Origin: Mesorhizobium qingshengii
Lineage (GTDB): Bacteria; Pseudomonadota; Alphaproteobacteria; Rhizobiales; Rhizobiaceae
Reading direction: 5' to 3'
Assembly: GCF_900103325.1 (NCBI RefSeq)
Contig: NZ_FMXM01000005.1
Span: 124,001-188,000 of the forward strand
Length of the DNA: 64,000 bases
Numbering within the stretch: the stretch's first letter is position 1; every line of letters begins with the position of its first letter. Made by a program: the position numbers and the translations under genes. The notes beneath the pieces are model-generated. The model searched no databases, was not told where the DNA came from, and saw only the letters and a list, made by a program, of their open reading frames with translations. Below are positions 8,914 to 16,921 of the stretch, in pieces.

Positions 8914-9701
8914 TCCGTCGCGATTTTTCCGAACGTGACATCCACATGGCGCTCGACGGCGAGCTGCCAGCCGATGAGCGCACCGCTTACGATGCCTGGC
9001 TCGACGCCAATCCCGAAATGAAGGCCAGGAGCACGCGCTTCACCGCCGACCGGGCGGCATTGCAGGCCGCCTTCGCCAGCGTGCTGGACGAGACCGTCCC
9101 AGTGCGGTTGCGCAAGGTCGTGCTTGGCGAGACGCCGGTCAAGGCTGCGGCACCGCGCTCGCGCTGGTGGCTTTCTGCCGCTGCGGCCGTGCTGCTGGCC
9201 GCCGGCGGGCTCAGTGGCTATCTTGCCGGCATCGGCGGCATCGGACAGGAGGACCCGGCGGAGGATCGGCTCGCCGAACAGGCGATTGCCGCCCATGTCA
9301 TTTATGCCGCCGAAAAGCGCCATGCGGTGGAAGTGCCGGCCAGCGACAAGGATCATCTGCAGACCTGGCTGTCCAACCGGGTTGGGTTGAAGCTGGTCGC
9401 GCCGGATCTGACCGCGAACGGTTTTCAACTGGTCGGCGGCCGGTTGCTGCCGGCCGGCGAGAGCAAGGCCGCGATGCTGCTCTACGAGGACGACAAAGGC
9501 GAGCGCATATCGCTCTTCGTTACCACGGAATCGACCGAGAATGCCAAGGGCACCTACATGGCGGCGCAGGACGGCCCGCAGGCCGTCTACTGGCTGGACA
9601 AGGGCTATGGCTGCGCCGTCGTCGGCTCGCTGCCGCACGAGCAATTGACGGTCGTGGCCAAGAGCGCCTATGGCCAGCTTTTGGCAGGTCTCGCGAGCTG
9701 A
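8910..9701 (+). CDS. Transmembrane anti-sigma factor
   Basis: 263 residues. The N-terminal cytoplasmic part (about 1-70) has the FSERDIHMALDGELPADER phrase typical of anti-ECF proteins, where a small helical domain grips the sigma factor. One membrane helix lies at about 86-105 (WWLSAAAAVLLAAGGLSGYL), followed by a periplasmic sensor-like domain of about 155 residues with no recognised family. It lacks the His-x3-Cys-x2-Cys zinc motif of ZAS anti-sigmas. It is coupled to the sigma gene by an ATGA overlap. The signal sensed cannot be read from sequence. Confidence 0.85.
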   Translation: MIRRDFSERDIHMALDGELPADERTAYDAWLDANPEMKARSTRFTADRAALQAAFASVLDETVPVRLRKVVLGETPVKAAAPRSRWWLSAAAAVLLAAGGLSGYLAGIGGIGQEDPAEDRLAEQAIAAHVIYAAEKRHAVEVPASDKDHLQTWLSNRVGLKLVAPDLTANGFQLVGGRLLPAGESKAAMLLYEDDKGERISLFVTTESTENAKGTYMAAQDGPQAVYWLDKGYGCAVVGSLPHEQLTVVAKSAYGQLLAGLAS

Positions 9702-9824
9702 GTTGGCTGCGATTTTCCGCAGCCGGCAGCCCTCAAAACGGCAATCCCGTTCAAAGCCCGCGCGCTTCCTTACCGCCACGGAACCTGTCACAATTCGGCC
9801 CTAATCAAGGTGCGATAGCGCTTG

Positions 9825-9902
9825 ATGAATACCGGCGCTTCGGCCGGTGTTTACGACGTCTTTGGCCGGGGCCGTTTCGGCAACGAAATCGGGATTTCTT
9901 AA
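9825..9902 (+). CDS. Candidate 25-residue peptide gene preceding the acetyltransferase-peptidase/ligase cassette
   Basis: ATG at 9825 opens a 26-codon frame ending TAA 9900-9902, 5 nt before the start of the GNAT-C39 gene. The product starts MNTGASAGVYDVF and ends GRGRFGNEIGIS: rich in Gly, two Arg, two acidic residues, no Cys. A weak Shine-Dalgarno (AAGGTG) lies about 11 nt upstream. It is too short for default gene calling. Its position directly before a peptidase/amidoligase pair suggests a precursor or substrate peptide. It could instead be a translational leader or a chance frame. No homologue comparison was possible. Confidence 0.45.
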   Translation: MNTGASAGVYDVFGRGRFGNEIGIS

Positions 9903-9907
9903 GCCGC

Positions 9908-11014
9908 ATGCCTGCCGAGATCCGCACGGCCCGCGCGTCTGACGTCGATGATCTCGCCGCCATCGAGAAAGCTGTTTTCTCGAGCGATCGCATTTCCCGC
10001 CGCTCCTTCCGCCTGTTCATCGAGCGCGAGACCGCCGAGACGCTGGTCGCCGAAGTCGATGGACGCGTTGCCGGCTATGCGATCGTGCTGTTTCGCAAGG
10101 GCAGCGGTGTGGCACGGCTCTATTCCATCGCCACCGGCCCCTTCTTCGGCGGGCTCGGTGTCGGCCGCCAGTTGCTCGGGGCCGCGGAAGACGCCGCCTT
10201 CGAACATGGCCGCATGATGTTGCGTCTGGAGGTGCGCGAGGACAACAGCCGTGCCATCCGCATCTACGAGCAGGGCGGCTATCGCAAGATCGGCCGTGAA
10301 CCTGGCTATTACGAGGACGGCCAGACGGCGCTTCGCTATGAAAAGACCTTGCGCGGCGATGTTCCGATAGCCACCAAGGTGCCGTTCTACCAGCAGACCT
10401 GCGAATTCACCTGCGGCCCATGCTGCCTGATGATGGCCATGGCCAATTTCGACCGCGACTTCGTGCCGGATCCGGTCATGGAAATCCGCCTGTGGCGCGA
10501 GGCAACCACCGTGTTCATGATGTCGGGACCTGGTGGTTGCGAGCCGTTCGGCCTCGCTGTCTCGGGTTATGAAAGCGGGCTCGCGGCGGAGATCTACGTT
10601 TCGTTCTACGGCGCGCTGTTCCTGCAATCGGTGCGCAGCGAGGACAAGCGCCGGGTGATGGAACTTGCCCAGGTCGACTTTCGCCGTCGCGCGGAACAAT
10701 ACGGCATCCCGGTGAATTACCGTCCGTTCACCATCGACGACATTCGTGATGCGATCGCTGGGGGAAAACTGGTGCTGGTGCTGATCAGCGGCTTCCTTAT
10801 GTTCGGCAAGAAGGTGCCACACTGGGTGCTGGCCATCGGCGACGACGGCGACCATATCTTGATCCACGATCCCTGGGTCGAGGACGAAAGGCAAGAAACC
10901 ATCCTTGATGCCGCCAACATTCCGGTGCCCTACGGCATCTTCATGAACATGGCGCAGTTCGGCCGCGACGGGCTGCGTGCGGCCATAACTCTGGGGAAGC
11001 GCGACAGACAATGA
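9908..11014 (+). CDS. GNAT acetyltransferase fused to a C39-like papain-fold peptidase
   Basis: 368 residues from ATG 9908; the frame is open further upstream but those residues are the anti-sigma gene read in another frame. Residues 1-155 are a RimI-like GNAT domain (IRTARASDVDDLAAIE; acetyl-CoA loop GGLGVGRQLL; VREDNSRAIRIYEQGGY). Residues about 160-350 are a peptidase C39-like domain. It has a Gln/Cys motif QTCEFTCGPCCLMM with the likely catalytic Cys near 169, and HWVLAIGDDGDHILIHDPW with the catalytic His near 305. The stop overlaps the downstream RimK-type gene by 4 nt. The fusion suggests one protein that both trims and N-acetylates, or otherwise acyl-modifies, a peptide. The substrate is unknown. 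Confidence 0.88.
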   Translation: MPAEIRTARASDVDDLAAIEKAVFSSDRISRRSFRLFIERETAETLVAEVDGRVAGYAIVLFRKGSGVARLYSIATGPFFGGLGVGRQLLGAAEDAAFEHGRMMLRLEVREDNSRAIRIYEQGGYRKIGREPGYYEDGQTALRYEKTLRGDVPIATKVPFYQQTCEFTCGPCCLMMAMANFDRDFVPDPVMEIRLWREATTVFMMSGPGGCEPFGLAVSGYESGLAAEIYVSFYGALFLQSVRSEDKRRVMELAQVDFRRRAEQYGIPVNYRPFTIDDIRDAIAGGKLVLVLISGFLMFGKKVPHWVLAIGDDGDHILIHDPWVEDERQETILDAANIPVPYGIFMNMAQFGRDGLRAAITLGKRDRQ

Positions 11015-12474
11015 CCTGGGTCATCCTTACCGGCCGGCAAAGCGACCTCGACCAGGTGGCAACACCGCACAAGATCATCACCAACCGTGACTATCTCGCG
11101 CATCCGTCGCTGTTTCGCGGCCAGCGGCCGAAGGTCATCAACCTGTCAAACAATTACGCCTATCAGAGCCGCGGCTACTATGCCTCGTTGCTGGCGGGCT
11201 CGCGCGGCCACAAGGTCATTCCGACCGTCGAGACGATGATCGACCTGTCGGAACGCAAGCTCTACGAGCATGCATTGCCGGAACTGGAGCTGGCGCTCAA
11301 CAAATGCCGCAAGGATCTCGGCGGCGCCTTTCCGCAAAAAGTCTGCATCTTCTTCGGCATCGGCCCGTCCAAGGTCTGGGACCGTTTCTCCAAGCTTTTG
11401 TTCGACTGGTTCCGGGCGCCGGCGCTCGAAGTCCACATCAAGGACAGCGCTGAATGGGCCTCGATCCGCAAGATCGGCTTCCACCCTCTGGCGCGGATGA
11501 CCGAGGACGAAGAAAAAAGCTTCATCCAGTGCCTGGAGACCTACACCAACCGCGAGTGGCGCGACACCAAGGGCCGCACGCCGGCGCGCTACACCTTCGC
11601 CACGCTGGTCGATCCGCATGAGGAATTGCCGCCGTCGGAGATCTCGTCGCTGCGCTATTGGGCCAAGATCGCCGAAAAGATGGGGGTCGAGATCGAGCCG
11701 ATCACCAAGAAGGACCTGGCCAAGCTCGCCAATTACGACGCGCTGTTCATCCGCGAGACCACGTCGATCTCCAACCACACCTATCGTTTCGCCCGCCGCG
11801 CCCAGCAGGAAGGCATGCCGGTCATCGACGACCCCCTGTCGATGATCCGCTGCACCAACAAGGTCTATCTCAACGAGTTGATGGCCTACAACAAGGTGCC
11901 GGTGCCGCCGACGGTGATGATTGCCGGCACGTCGGATCTCGAGGTAGCAGCGCAGACGCTCGGCTTTCCGCTGGTGCTGAAAATCCCGGATTCGTCGTTC
12001 TCACGTGGCGTCAAGAAATGCGCCAACTTCGAGGAACTTAAGACACTCGCCACCGAATGGCTGGAGGATTCCGATCTCCTGATCGCGCAGAAATTCATTC
12101 CGACCGAATATGACTGGCGCGTCGGGGTGCTCGGCGGCCAGCCGCTGTTTGCCGTCCACTATCTGATGGCCAAGAAGCACTGGCAGATCGTCAATCACAA
12201 GGCCAACGGCAAGCCCGACCAGGGCGGCATCAAGACCTTCACGCTGAAGGAAACGCCGGCGCATGTCGTCGAGACTGCGGTGAAGGCGGCGCGCTGCATC
12301 GGCGATGGCCTATACGGCGTCGACCTCAAGGAGACCAAGGACGGCGTTTTCGTCATCGAGGTCAACGACAATCCGAACCTCGATCATGGCTGGGAGGATT
12401 CCGGCGAAAAGGACGAGGTCTGGGTGCGGCTGACGCAGTGGTTCCTGGAGCGGCTGGACCGGCCGGGGCGGTAA
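11011..12474 (+). CDS. RimK-type ATP-grasp peptide ligase
   Basis: 487 residues, longer than the E. coli S6 modifier RimK (about 300). The N-terminal 200 residues are a RimK-like accessory domain (MTWVILTGRQSDLDQV, SNNYAYQSRGYYASLL). The ATP-grasp core follows from about residue 290: PVPPTVMI, LGFPLVLKIPDSSFSRGVKK (P-loop-like), DLLIAQKFIPTEYDWRVGVL, and the metal-binding FVIEVNDNPNLDHGW. Enzymes of this fold join a carboxylate to an amine using ATP, for example adding amino acids to peptides. The 4-nt overlap with the GNAT-C39 gene says the two work together. Confidence 0.9.
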   Translation: MTWVILTGRQSDLDQVATPHKIITNRDYLAHPSLFRGQRPKVINLSNNYAYQSRGYYASLLAGSRGHKVIPTVETMIDLSERKLYEHALPELELALNKCRKDLGGAFPQKVCIFFGIGPSKVWDRFSKLLFDWFRAPALEVHIKDSAEWASIRKIGFHPLARMTEDEEKSFIQCLETYTNREWRDTKGRTPARYTFATLVDPHEELPPSEISSLRYWAKIAEKMGVEIEPITKKDLAKLANYDALFIRETTSISNHTYRFARRAQQEGMPVIDDPLSMIRCTNKVYLNELMAYNKVPVPPTVMIAGTSDLEVAAQTLGFPLVLKIPDSSFSRGVKKCANFEELKTLATEWLEDSDLLIAQKFIPTEYDWRVGVLGGQPLFAVHYLMAKKHWQIVNHKANGKPDQGGIKTFTLKETPAHVVETAVKAARCIGDGLYGVDLKETKDGVFVIEVNDNPNLDHGWEDSGEKDEVWVRLTQWFLERLDRPGR

Positions 12475-12496
12475 CAGTTTCAACCGAGGGGGAAAC

Positions 12497-12769
12497 ATGC
12501 AGTTCATCGTGATCGAGGATTTCACCGGCTGCGATCGCAAGGATATCTATCGCCGCTTTCGCGATCGGGGTCGCCTGAAGCCGGACGAGCTTGTCGTGCA
12601 CCACAGCTGGATCGCGGCGGATATGAGCCGCTGCTTCATGCTGGTGGAGGCCGATGACGTCACGCTGCTGCAGCGCTGGGTCATCGAATGGGCGGATCTG
12701 GTGGAATTCGAGATCGTCCCCGTGGCGACGAGCAAGGACATGGTGGGAGCATTGAGCGGGCACCTCTGA
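12497..12769 (+). CDS. DUF3303 family small protein
   Basis: 90 residues, starting MQFIVIEDFTGCDRKDIYRRF, with ADMSRCFMLVEADD and WADLVEFEIVPV; this is the layout of DUF3303, a dimeric alpha/beta-barrel-like fold. Shine-Dalgarno GAGGGGGAA is well placed before ATG 12497. It begins 22 nt after the RimK-type gene and may be the last gene of that transcript. The function is unknown; the link to the ligase cassette rests on proximity only. Confidence 0.75.
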   Translation: MQFIVIEDFTGCDRKDIYRRFRDRGRLKPDELVVHHSWIAADMSRCFMLVEADDVTLLQRWVIEWADLVEFEIVPVATSKDMVGALSGHL

Positions 12770-12789
12770 CCATCTCGCCGCTCGTCGGA

Positions 12790-13701
12790 TCAACGGAGCG
12801 CTGGCGAGCCCACTGCGCGCCGGCATTCGTTGATCAGCCAATCACGGAAGGCCGCGACGACGTCGCGCCTCGCGCTCCGCTCCGGGATCGTCAGGCAATA
12901 AGGCTGGCGCAGCTCCAGCGCCCGGGCGAGGGGCCGGACCAGCCTGCCGTCCTCCATCGCCTCGGCACAATAGACGCCTTGCGCCAACGCTACGCCCAAC
13001 CCTGAAATGGCAAGGTCGAGTGCTGCCCGCGATGAGTTGGCCGAGAGGCCCTGCTGCACTGCCCGGCCCGGCTCGATGCCTGCCGCCTCGAACCAGTTGC
13101 GCCAGGACGGAAACGATGCACCGGTCGGTCCCCAGTCGGTATGGATGAGCGGCAGGCTGCCGAGGCTGTCGGGTTCGGTCGCATGGGTGAGCCTGGGCGC
13201 GCAGACGGGATAGACGGCGTCACGGACAATGTCCTCGGTCGGGTGTTCGCGATAATGCGGGCCGTAGGAGAGCCTGATGTCGATCAGCTCACGGTCGAAC
13301 GATACCGGATCGTCATCACCTCTGAGCGATATGTCGACGGCGCCGTGGCTTGCGACAAAGCCGGTGAGACGCCGGGAAAGCCAGCCCATGGCCATCGATG
13401 GCGGCACCGAGACCACCAGGCGCGGGCGGAACGCATCGCTGCCCAGTTCGCGTGAGACGCTGCCAATCTCCTGGAAGGCCGTGGTCAACCTGGGCAGCAT
13501 CTCGACGCCGGCCTCTGTAAGGACGACACGACGGTTGACGCGGTGGAACAGCTTGCGGCCGATCTGCTCCTCCACCGTGCGGATGAGTTGGCTGACGGCG
13601 GCGGCCGAGACCGAAAGCTCTTCCGCCGCCGTGGCAAAACTGCCTGTCCGTGCCGCCGCCTCGAAGGCCTGAAGTCCTTTTAGGGATGGAAGTGCGACCA
13701 T
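12790..13701 (-). CDS. LysR-type regulator, GcvA-like
   Basis: 303 residues. The N-terminal winged helix-turn-helix reads LPSLKGLQAFEAAARTGSFATAAEELSVSAAAVSQLI, the GcvA/AmpR subgroup style, followed by a substrate-binding effector domain. It is transcribed divergently from the fatty acid desaturase gene, with a 76-nt shared region holding a good LysR-type palindrome. It is therefore probably the regulator of that desaturase as well as of itself. The effector cannot be inferred. Confidence 0.9.
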   Translation of the reverse strand: MVALPSLKGLQAFEAAARTGSFATAAEELSVSAAAVSQLIRTVEEQIGRKLFHRVNRRVVLTEAGVEMLPRLTTAFQEIGSVSRELGSDAFRPRLVVSVPPSMAMGWLSRRLTGFVASHGAVDISLRGDDDPVSFDRELIDIRLSYGPHYREHPTEDIVRDAVYPVCAPRLTHATEPDSLGSLPLIHTDWGPTGASFPSWRNWFEAAGIEPGRAVQQGLSANSSRAALDLAISGLGVALAQGVYCAEAMEDGRLVRPLARALELRQPYCLTIPERSARRDVVAAFRDWLINECRRAVGSPALR

Positions 13702-13713
13702 GATTGCCAGATA

Positions 13714-13730
13714 GATAAGCTCAACTTATC
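13714..13730. promoter_or_regulatory. LysR-type operator between lysR and the desaturase gene
   Basis: Perfect inverted repeat GATAAG-CTCAA-CTTATC, which contains the T-N11-A core of LysR boxes. It lies 13 nt upstream of the LysR start and 47 nt upstream of the GTG of the desaturase gene, inside their only shared intergenic region. Confidence 0.6.
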
Positions 13731-13777
13731 CAAATTGCAGAAATCGTCGTTTTTGGAAAGTTTTTTCATCGGCTACG

Positions 13778-14704
13778 GTGCGCTTCGTCGAATCCCAGCC
13801 AGGATCGAAGCCGTTGGACCATCGCGACATCATTGCATCATTGACGCCGGAAGAGCGCAATCGCCTGACCGCCAAGTCCGACGTTGCGGGTCTCGTCCAA
13901 CTAGGCACTCATTGGGGGGCGATCGTGATCATTGGATCGCTGATCGCCGCGAAGGTGCCGTTCTGGCCGTTGCTGATGCTGCCGCAAGGCATCCTGATCG
14001 TGTTCCTGTTCACGCTGCTGCACGAGACGGTTCATCGCACGGCTTTTGAGACGCAATGGCTGAATGATGCCGTGGCGCGGGTGTGCAGCCTGGCGATCGC
14101 GCTGCCGGCGGACTGGTTCCGCTACTTCCATTTCGCCCACCATCGACACACGCAGGACCCACGGAACGACCCGGAACTGGCCTTCCCCAAACCGGAAACC
14201 CTGCGGCAATATCTGATCCACATATCAGGCATCCCGTTATGGTGGGGGCACCTGAAGACGCTTTATGCCAATGCGATGGATCGAGGCCGGCAAAGCTACG
14301 TTCCGCCAAAAGGCCACGCCAAGGTGCGCGTCGAGGCGCGCGCCATGATTGCCTTCTACGCGGTCGTCATCTTGCTCGCCGTGTATTTCCGGCTCAGCGT
14401 GCTTCTCTATGTCTGGATCGTGCCGGCCTTGCTCGGGCAGCCGTTTCTGCGGCTCTATCTGCTCGCCGAGCACGGCAGTTGTCCGTTCGTCGCCAACATG
14501 CTGGAGAACACACGAACCACGCTGACGAACTGGTTTGTGCGCAAGCTGGCGTGGAACATGCCTTTCCATGCCGAGCACCATGCCTATCCCGGCGTGCCTT
14601 TTCATCAACTGCCGGCGTTTCATGCGTTGATAGACCGGCATCTGAAGGTCGTCGAACCGGGCTATGTGAGCTTCCACGGCAAGTATATCGAGACACTGCG
14701 CTGA
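13778..14704 (+). CDS. Membrane fatty acid desaturase (di-iron)
   Basis: 308 residues from a GTG start at 13778. Three histidine boxes that hold the di-iron centre are intact: HETVH (82-86), HFAHHRH (118-124) and HAEHH (about 264-268). Two pairs of membrane helices flank them. It acts on membrane lipids or acyl chains, or on related substrates such as carotenoid-like compounds; the precise substrate is unclear. No strong Shine-Dalgarno is visible before the GTG, so the start is slightly uncertain. The divergent LysR gene is the likely regulator. Confidence 0.88.
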   Translation: MRFVESQPGSKPLDHRDIIASLTPEERNRLTAKSDVAGLVQLGTHWGAIVIIGSLIAAKVPFWPLLMLPQGILIVFLFTLLHETVHRTAFETQWLNDAVARVCSLAIALPADWFRYFHFAHHRHTQDPRNDPELAFPKPETLRQYLIHISGIPLWWGHLKTLYANAMDRGRQSYVPPKGHAKVRVEARAMIAFYAVVILLAVYFRLSVLLYVWIVPALLGQPFLRLYLLAEHGSCPFVANMLENTRTTLTNWFVRKLAWNMPFHAEHHAYPGVPFHQLPAFHALIDRHLKVVEPGYVSFHGKYIETLR

Positions 14705-14715
14705 CGAGGTCGGTC

Positions 14716-16857
14716 TCAGCCGATCTGGCTGTGCAAGACGCGCGATTTCAGCAGGCGCTGAATGTCCGCCGCCTTTGACGGTACGCCAATCAGATAGCCC
14801 TGCGCCTCGACACAGCCATTGGCGCGCAGGAAGTCGAGCTGCGCCTCGGTCTCCACACCCTCGGCGGTGACAGTGATGCCGAGTTCGGCACCCAGCCCGA
14901 TGATGGTGCGAACGATCGCCGCGGTATCGCGATTGCCCAGGTCGTGGATGAAAGAACGATCGATCTTGATCTTGTCGACGGGAAAACGCCTGAGATAACC
15001 AAGCGAGGAATAGCCGGTGCCGAAATCGTCCAGCGCGATGCGGATGCCGAGCTCGCGCAATTGACGCAGCGTCTTCAGCACGGTTTCGCTCTCGTCCATC
15101 AGCACGGTTTCGGTGATCTCCAGTTCCAGCTGATTGGCCGGCACGCCGGAAAAGGCCAGCGCCGAGATGACGCTGCGGGCGAAACCGCCGCTTTTGAGCT
15201 GCACGGCGGAAACATTGACTGCGATGCGCACGCCAGCAGGCCAGCTTGCCGCCGCCGCGCAGGCCTTCCTCAGTGCCCACTCGCCAAGTGGCACGATCAG
15301 TCCGGTTTCCTCGGCGACCGGAATGAATTCGTCCGGCGCCACCGTGCCGCGCGCTGGCGAATGCCAGCGCATCAGAGCCTCCGCGCCGATGATCTCGCCG
15401 GATTCTATGTTCATGAGGGGCTGGAAATCGAGATCGAATTCCTGGCGCGGCAGCGCTGTCTCGAGGTCGACCTCGAGCGCCCGGCGGGCCTGCACCATGG
15501 CGTCCATTCCGGACTCGAAGAAGCGATACAGGTTGCGCCCTTCGCTCTTCGCCCGATAGAGCGCCGTATCGGCGTTTTTCAGCAGAGTATCGGCGTCACT
15601 GCCGTCGTTGGGGAAAACGGAGATGCCCAGGCTGATGCCGACATGCATGTCCCGGTTCTTGTCGCGAAACGGCTTTGCGATTGCCTCGACGATGCGTTTC
15701 GCCAGTTTTTCAGCATGGGCGATGCCCTTGAAATTGAACTGGACGATGACGAATTCGTCGCCGCCGAACCGAGCCACGATGTCTGTTTCATTGTTTAGGC
15801 AACGCTGCAGCCTCTCGGCCACGCTTTTTAACAGCCAGTCGCCGGCCGGATGTCCCCAGGTGTCGTTGACGGCCTTGAAGCGGTCGAGATCGAGCGAGAA
15901 GATCGCCAGTGGCGTGGCCGCGGCATCCTCCAGCGCAAGGTAGAGCCGTTCGCGAAACATCGAGCGGTTGGGCAGTCCGGTCAGCGTGTCGTGATGCGCA
16001 AGGTGGGTCATGCGCTCTTCAGTTCGGCGGCGTTCGGTGACATCGTCGAAGGTCGCCACCCAGCCGCCGCCGCTCATTGGCTGGCGCGTGACCAGAACCG
16101 TTCTGCCGTCGGTAAGATGCCGATACGTCGAATGCATTTTTGCCGCCACCAGGCAGGCTTCGGTTTTGGCGACTTCGCTGTCGACATCGATCTTCGTATA
16201 GATGCCGAGTTCCAACAATCGTTCGAGCGCGTCGCGGTGCGTCGTTCCGAGCGGGAAGTCAGCCGCGGTGACGTTGTAGAGTTCCAGAAAGCGCCCGTTG
16301 CGCACGATCAGCCTGCCGTCGGCGTCGTACATCAGCAGCCCTTGCGACATGTTGGCGAGCGCCGCGTCGAAGCGGCGGTGCTGTTCCTTGAGATCCTGTT
16401 GGGCGCGTCGCTGCTCGGTGATGTCCTCGTAGATCGAGACCCAGCCGCCCGAAGCCAGCGGGCGATGCGAGATGTTGATGATGCGACCATCGGACAGCGT
16501 CTCCTCGTAGGTCGAGGGTCTGGCCTGGTCGATATAGGGCTTGCGGATGGCGTAGAGTTCATCGGCGCTTTGCGAGGCAATCCCGATGTCGGCGCTGTGC
16601 CGCAGGATGTCGAGGAACCGGATGCCGGGTCGGATCACGCTGGCGTCGAGGCAGAAGATGTCGAGGTAGTTGCGGTTGCAGATGATCATGCGCTCGTCGG
16701 CGTCGAACATGCACAGCCCATGCGACATGTTCTCGACCGCGGCCGAAAAACGTTCGTTCTGTTCGCGCAGTTCGTCTTCCATGTGGCGCGAACGATCCAC
16801 GCCTTCGGCTCCCCGTTTCGGGACGGCCGAACCATCCTTGGCATCAACGACGGGCAT
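14716..16857 (-). CDS. PAS-PAS-GGDEF-EAL cyclic-di-GMP turnover protein
   Basis: 713 residues, no membrane segment. Two PAS-like sensor domains lie in the first half (repeated phrases ENMSHGLCMFDADERMI and ANMSQGLLMYDADGRLI). A GGDEF domain follows with the intact motif RFGGDEFVIV (about residue 364). A C-terminal EAL domain has an intact GAEALMRW (about 490) and conserved ALDDFGTGYSSL. Both catalytic motifs are present, so it could make and break cyclic-di-GMP. The two PAS domains are of the PAS-7 type common in alphaproteobacteria. Confidence 0.95.
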   Translation of the reverse strand: MPVVDAKDGSAVPKRGAEGVDRSRHMEDELREQNERFSAAVENMSHGLCMFDADERMIICNRNYLDIFCLDASVIRPGIRFLDILRHSADIGIASQSADELYAIRKPYIDQARPSTYEETLSDGRIINISHRPLASGGWVSIYEDITEQRRAQQDLKEQHRRFDAALANMSQGLLMYDADGRLIVRNGRFLELYNVTAADFPLGTTHRDALERLLELGIYTKIDVDSEVAKTEACLVAAKMHSTYRHLTDGRTVLVTRQPMSGGGWVATFDDVTERRRTEERMTHLAHHDTLTGLPNRSMFRERLYLALEDAAATPLAIFSLDLDRFKAVNDTWGHPAGDWLLKSVAERLQRCLNNETDIVARFGGDEFVIVQFNFKGIAHAEKLAKRIVEAIAKPFRDKNRDMHVGISLGISVFPNDGSDADTLLKNADTALYRAKSEGRNLYRFFESGMDAMVQARRALEVDLETALPRQEFDLDFQPLMNIESGEIIGAEALMRWHSPARGTVAPDEFIPVAEETGLIVPLGEWALRKACAAAASWPAGVRIAVNVSAVQLKSGGFARSVISALAFSGVPANQLELEITETVLMDESETVLKTLRQLRELGIRIALDDFGTGYSSLGYLRRFPVDKIKIDRSFIHDLGNRDTAAIVRTIIGLGAELGITVTAEGVETEAQLDFLRANGCVEAQGYLIGVPSKAADIQRLLKSRVLHSQIG

Positions 16858-16921
16858 GAAGCGCGCCTGCGGTTCGTGATTGAACGGGATACTGTGGTCG
16901 CCGGCGGTTAATTTAGCGTTT

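Noticed and set aside
9167..9907. Upstream extension of the GNAT-C39 frame (247 extra codons)
   Set aside because: It overlaps the anti-sigma gene in another frame and is Arg/Gly-rich nonsense; the family N-terminus begins at ATG 9908.
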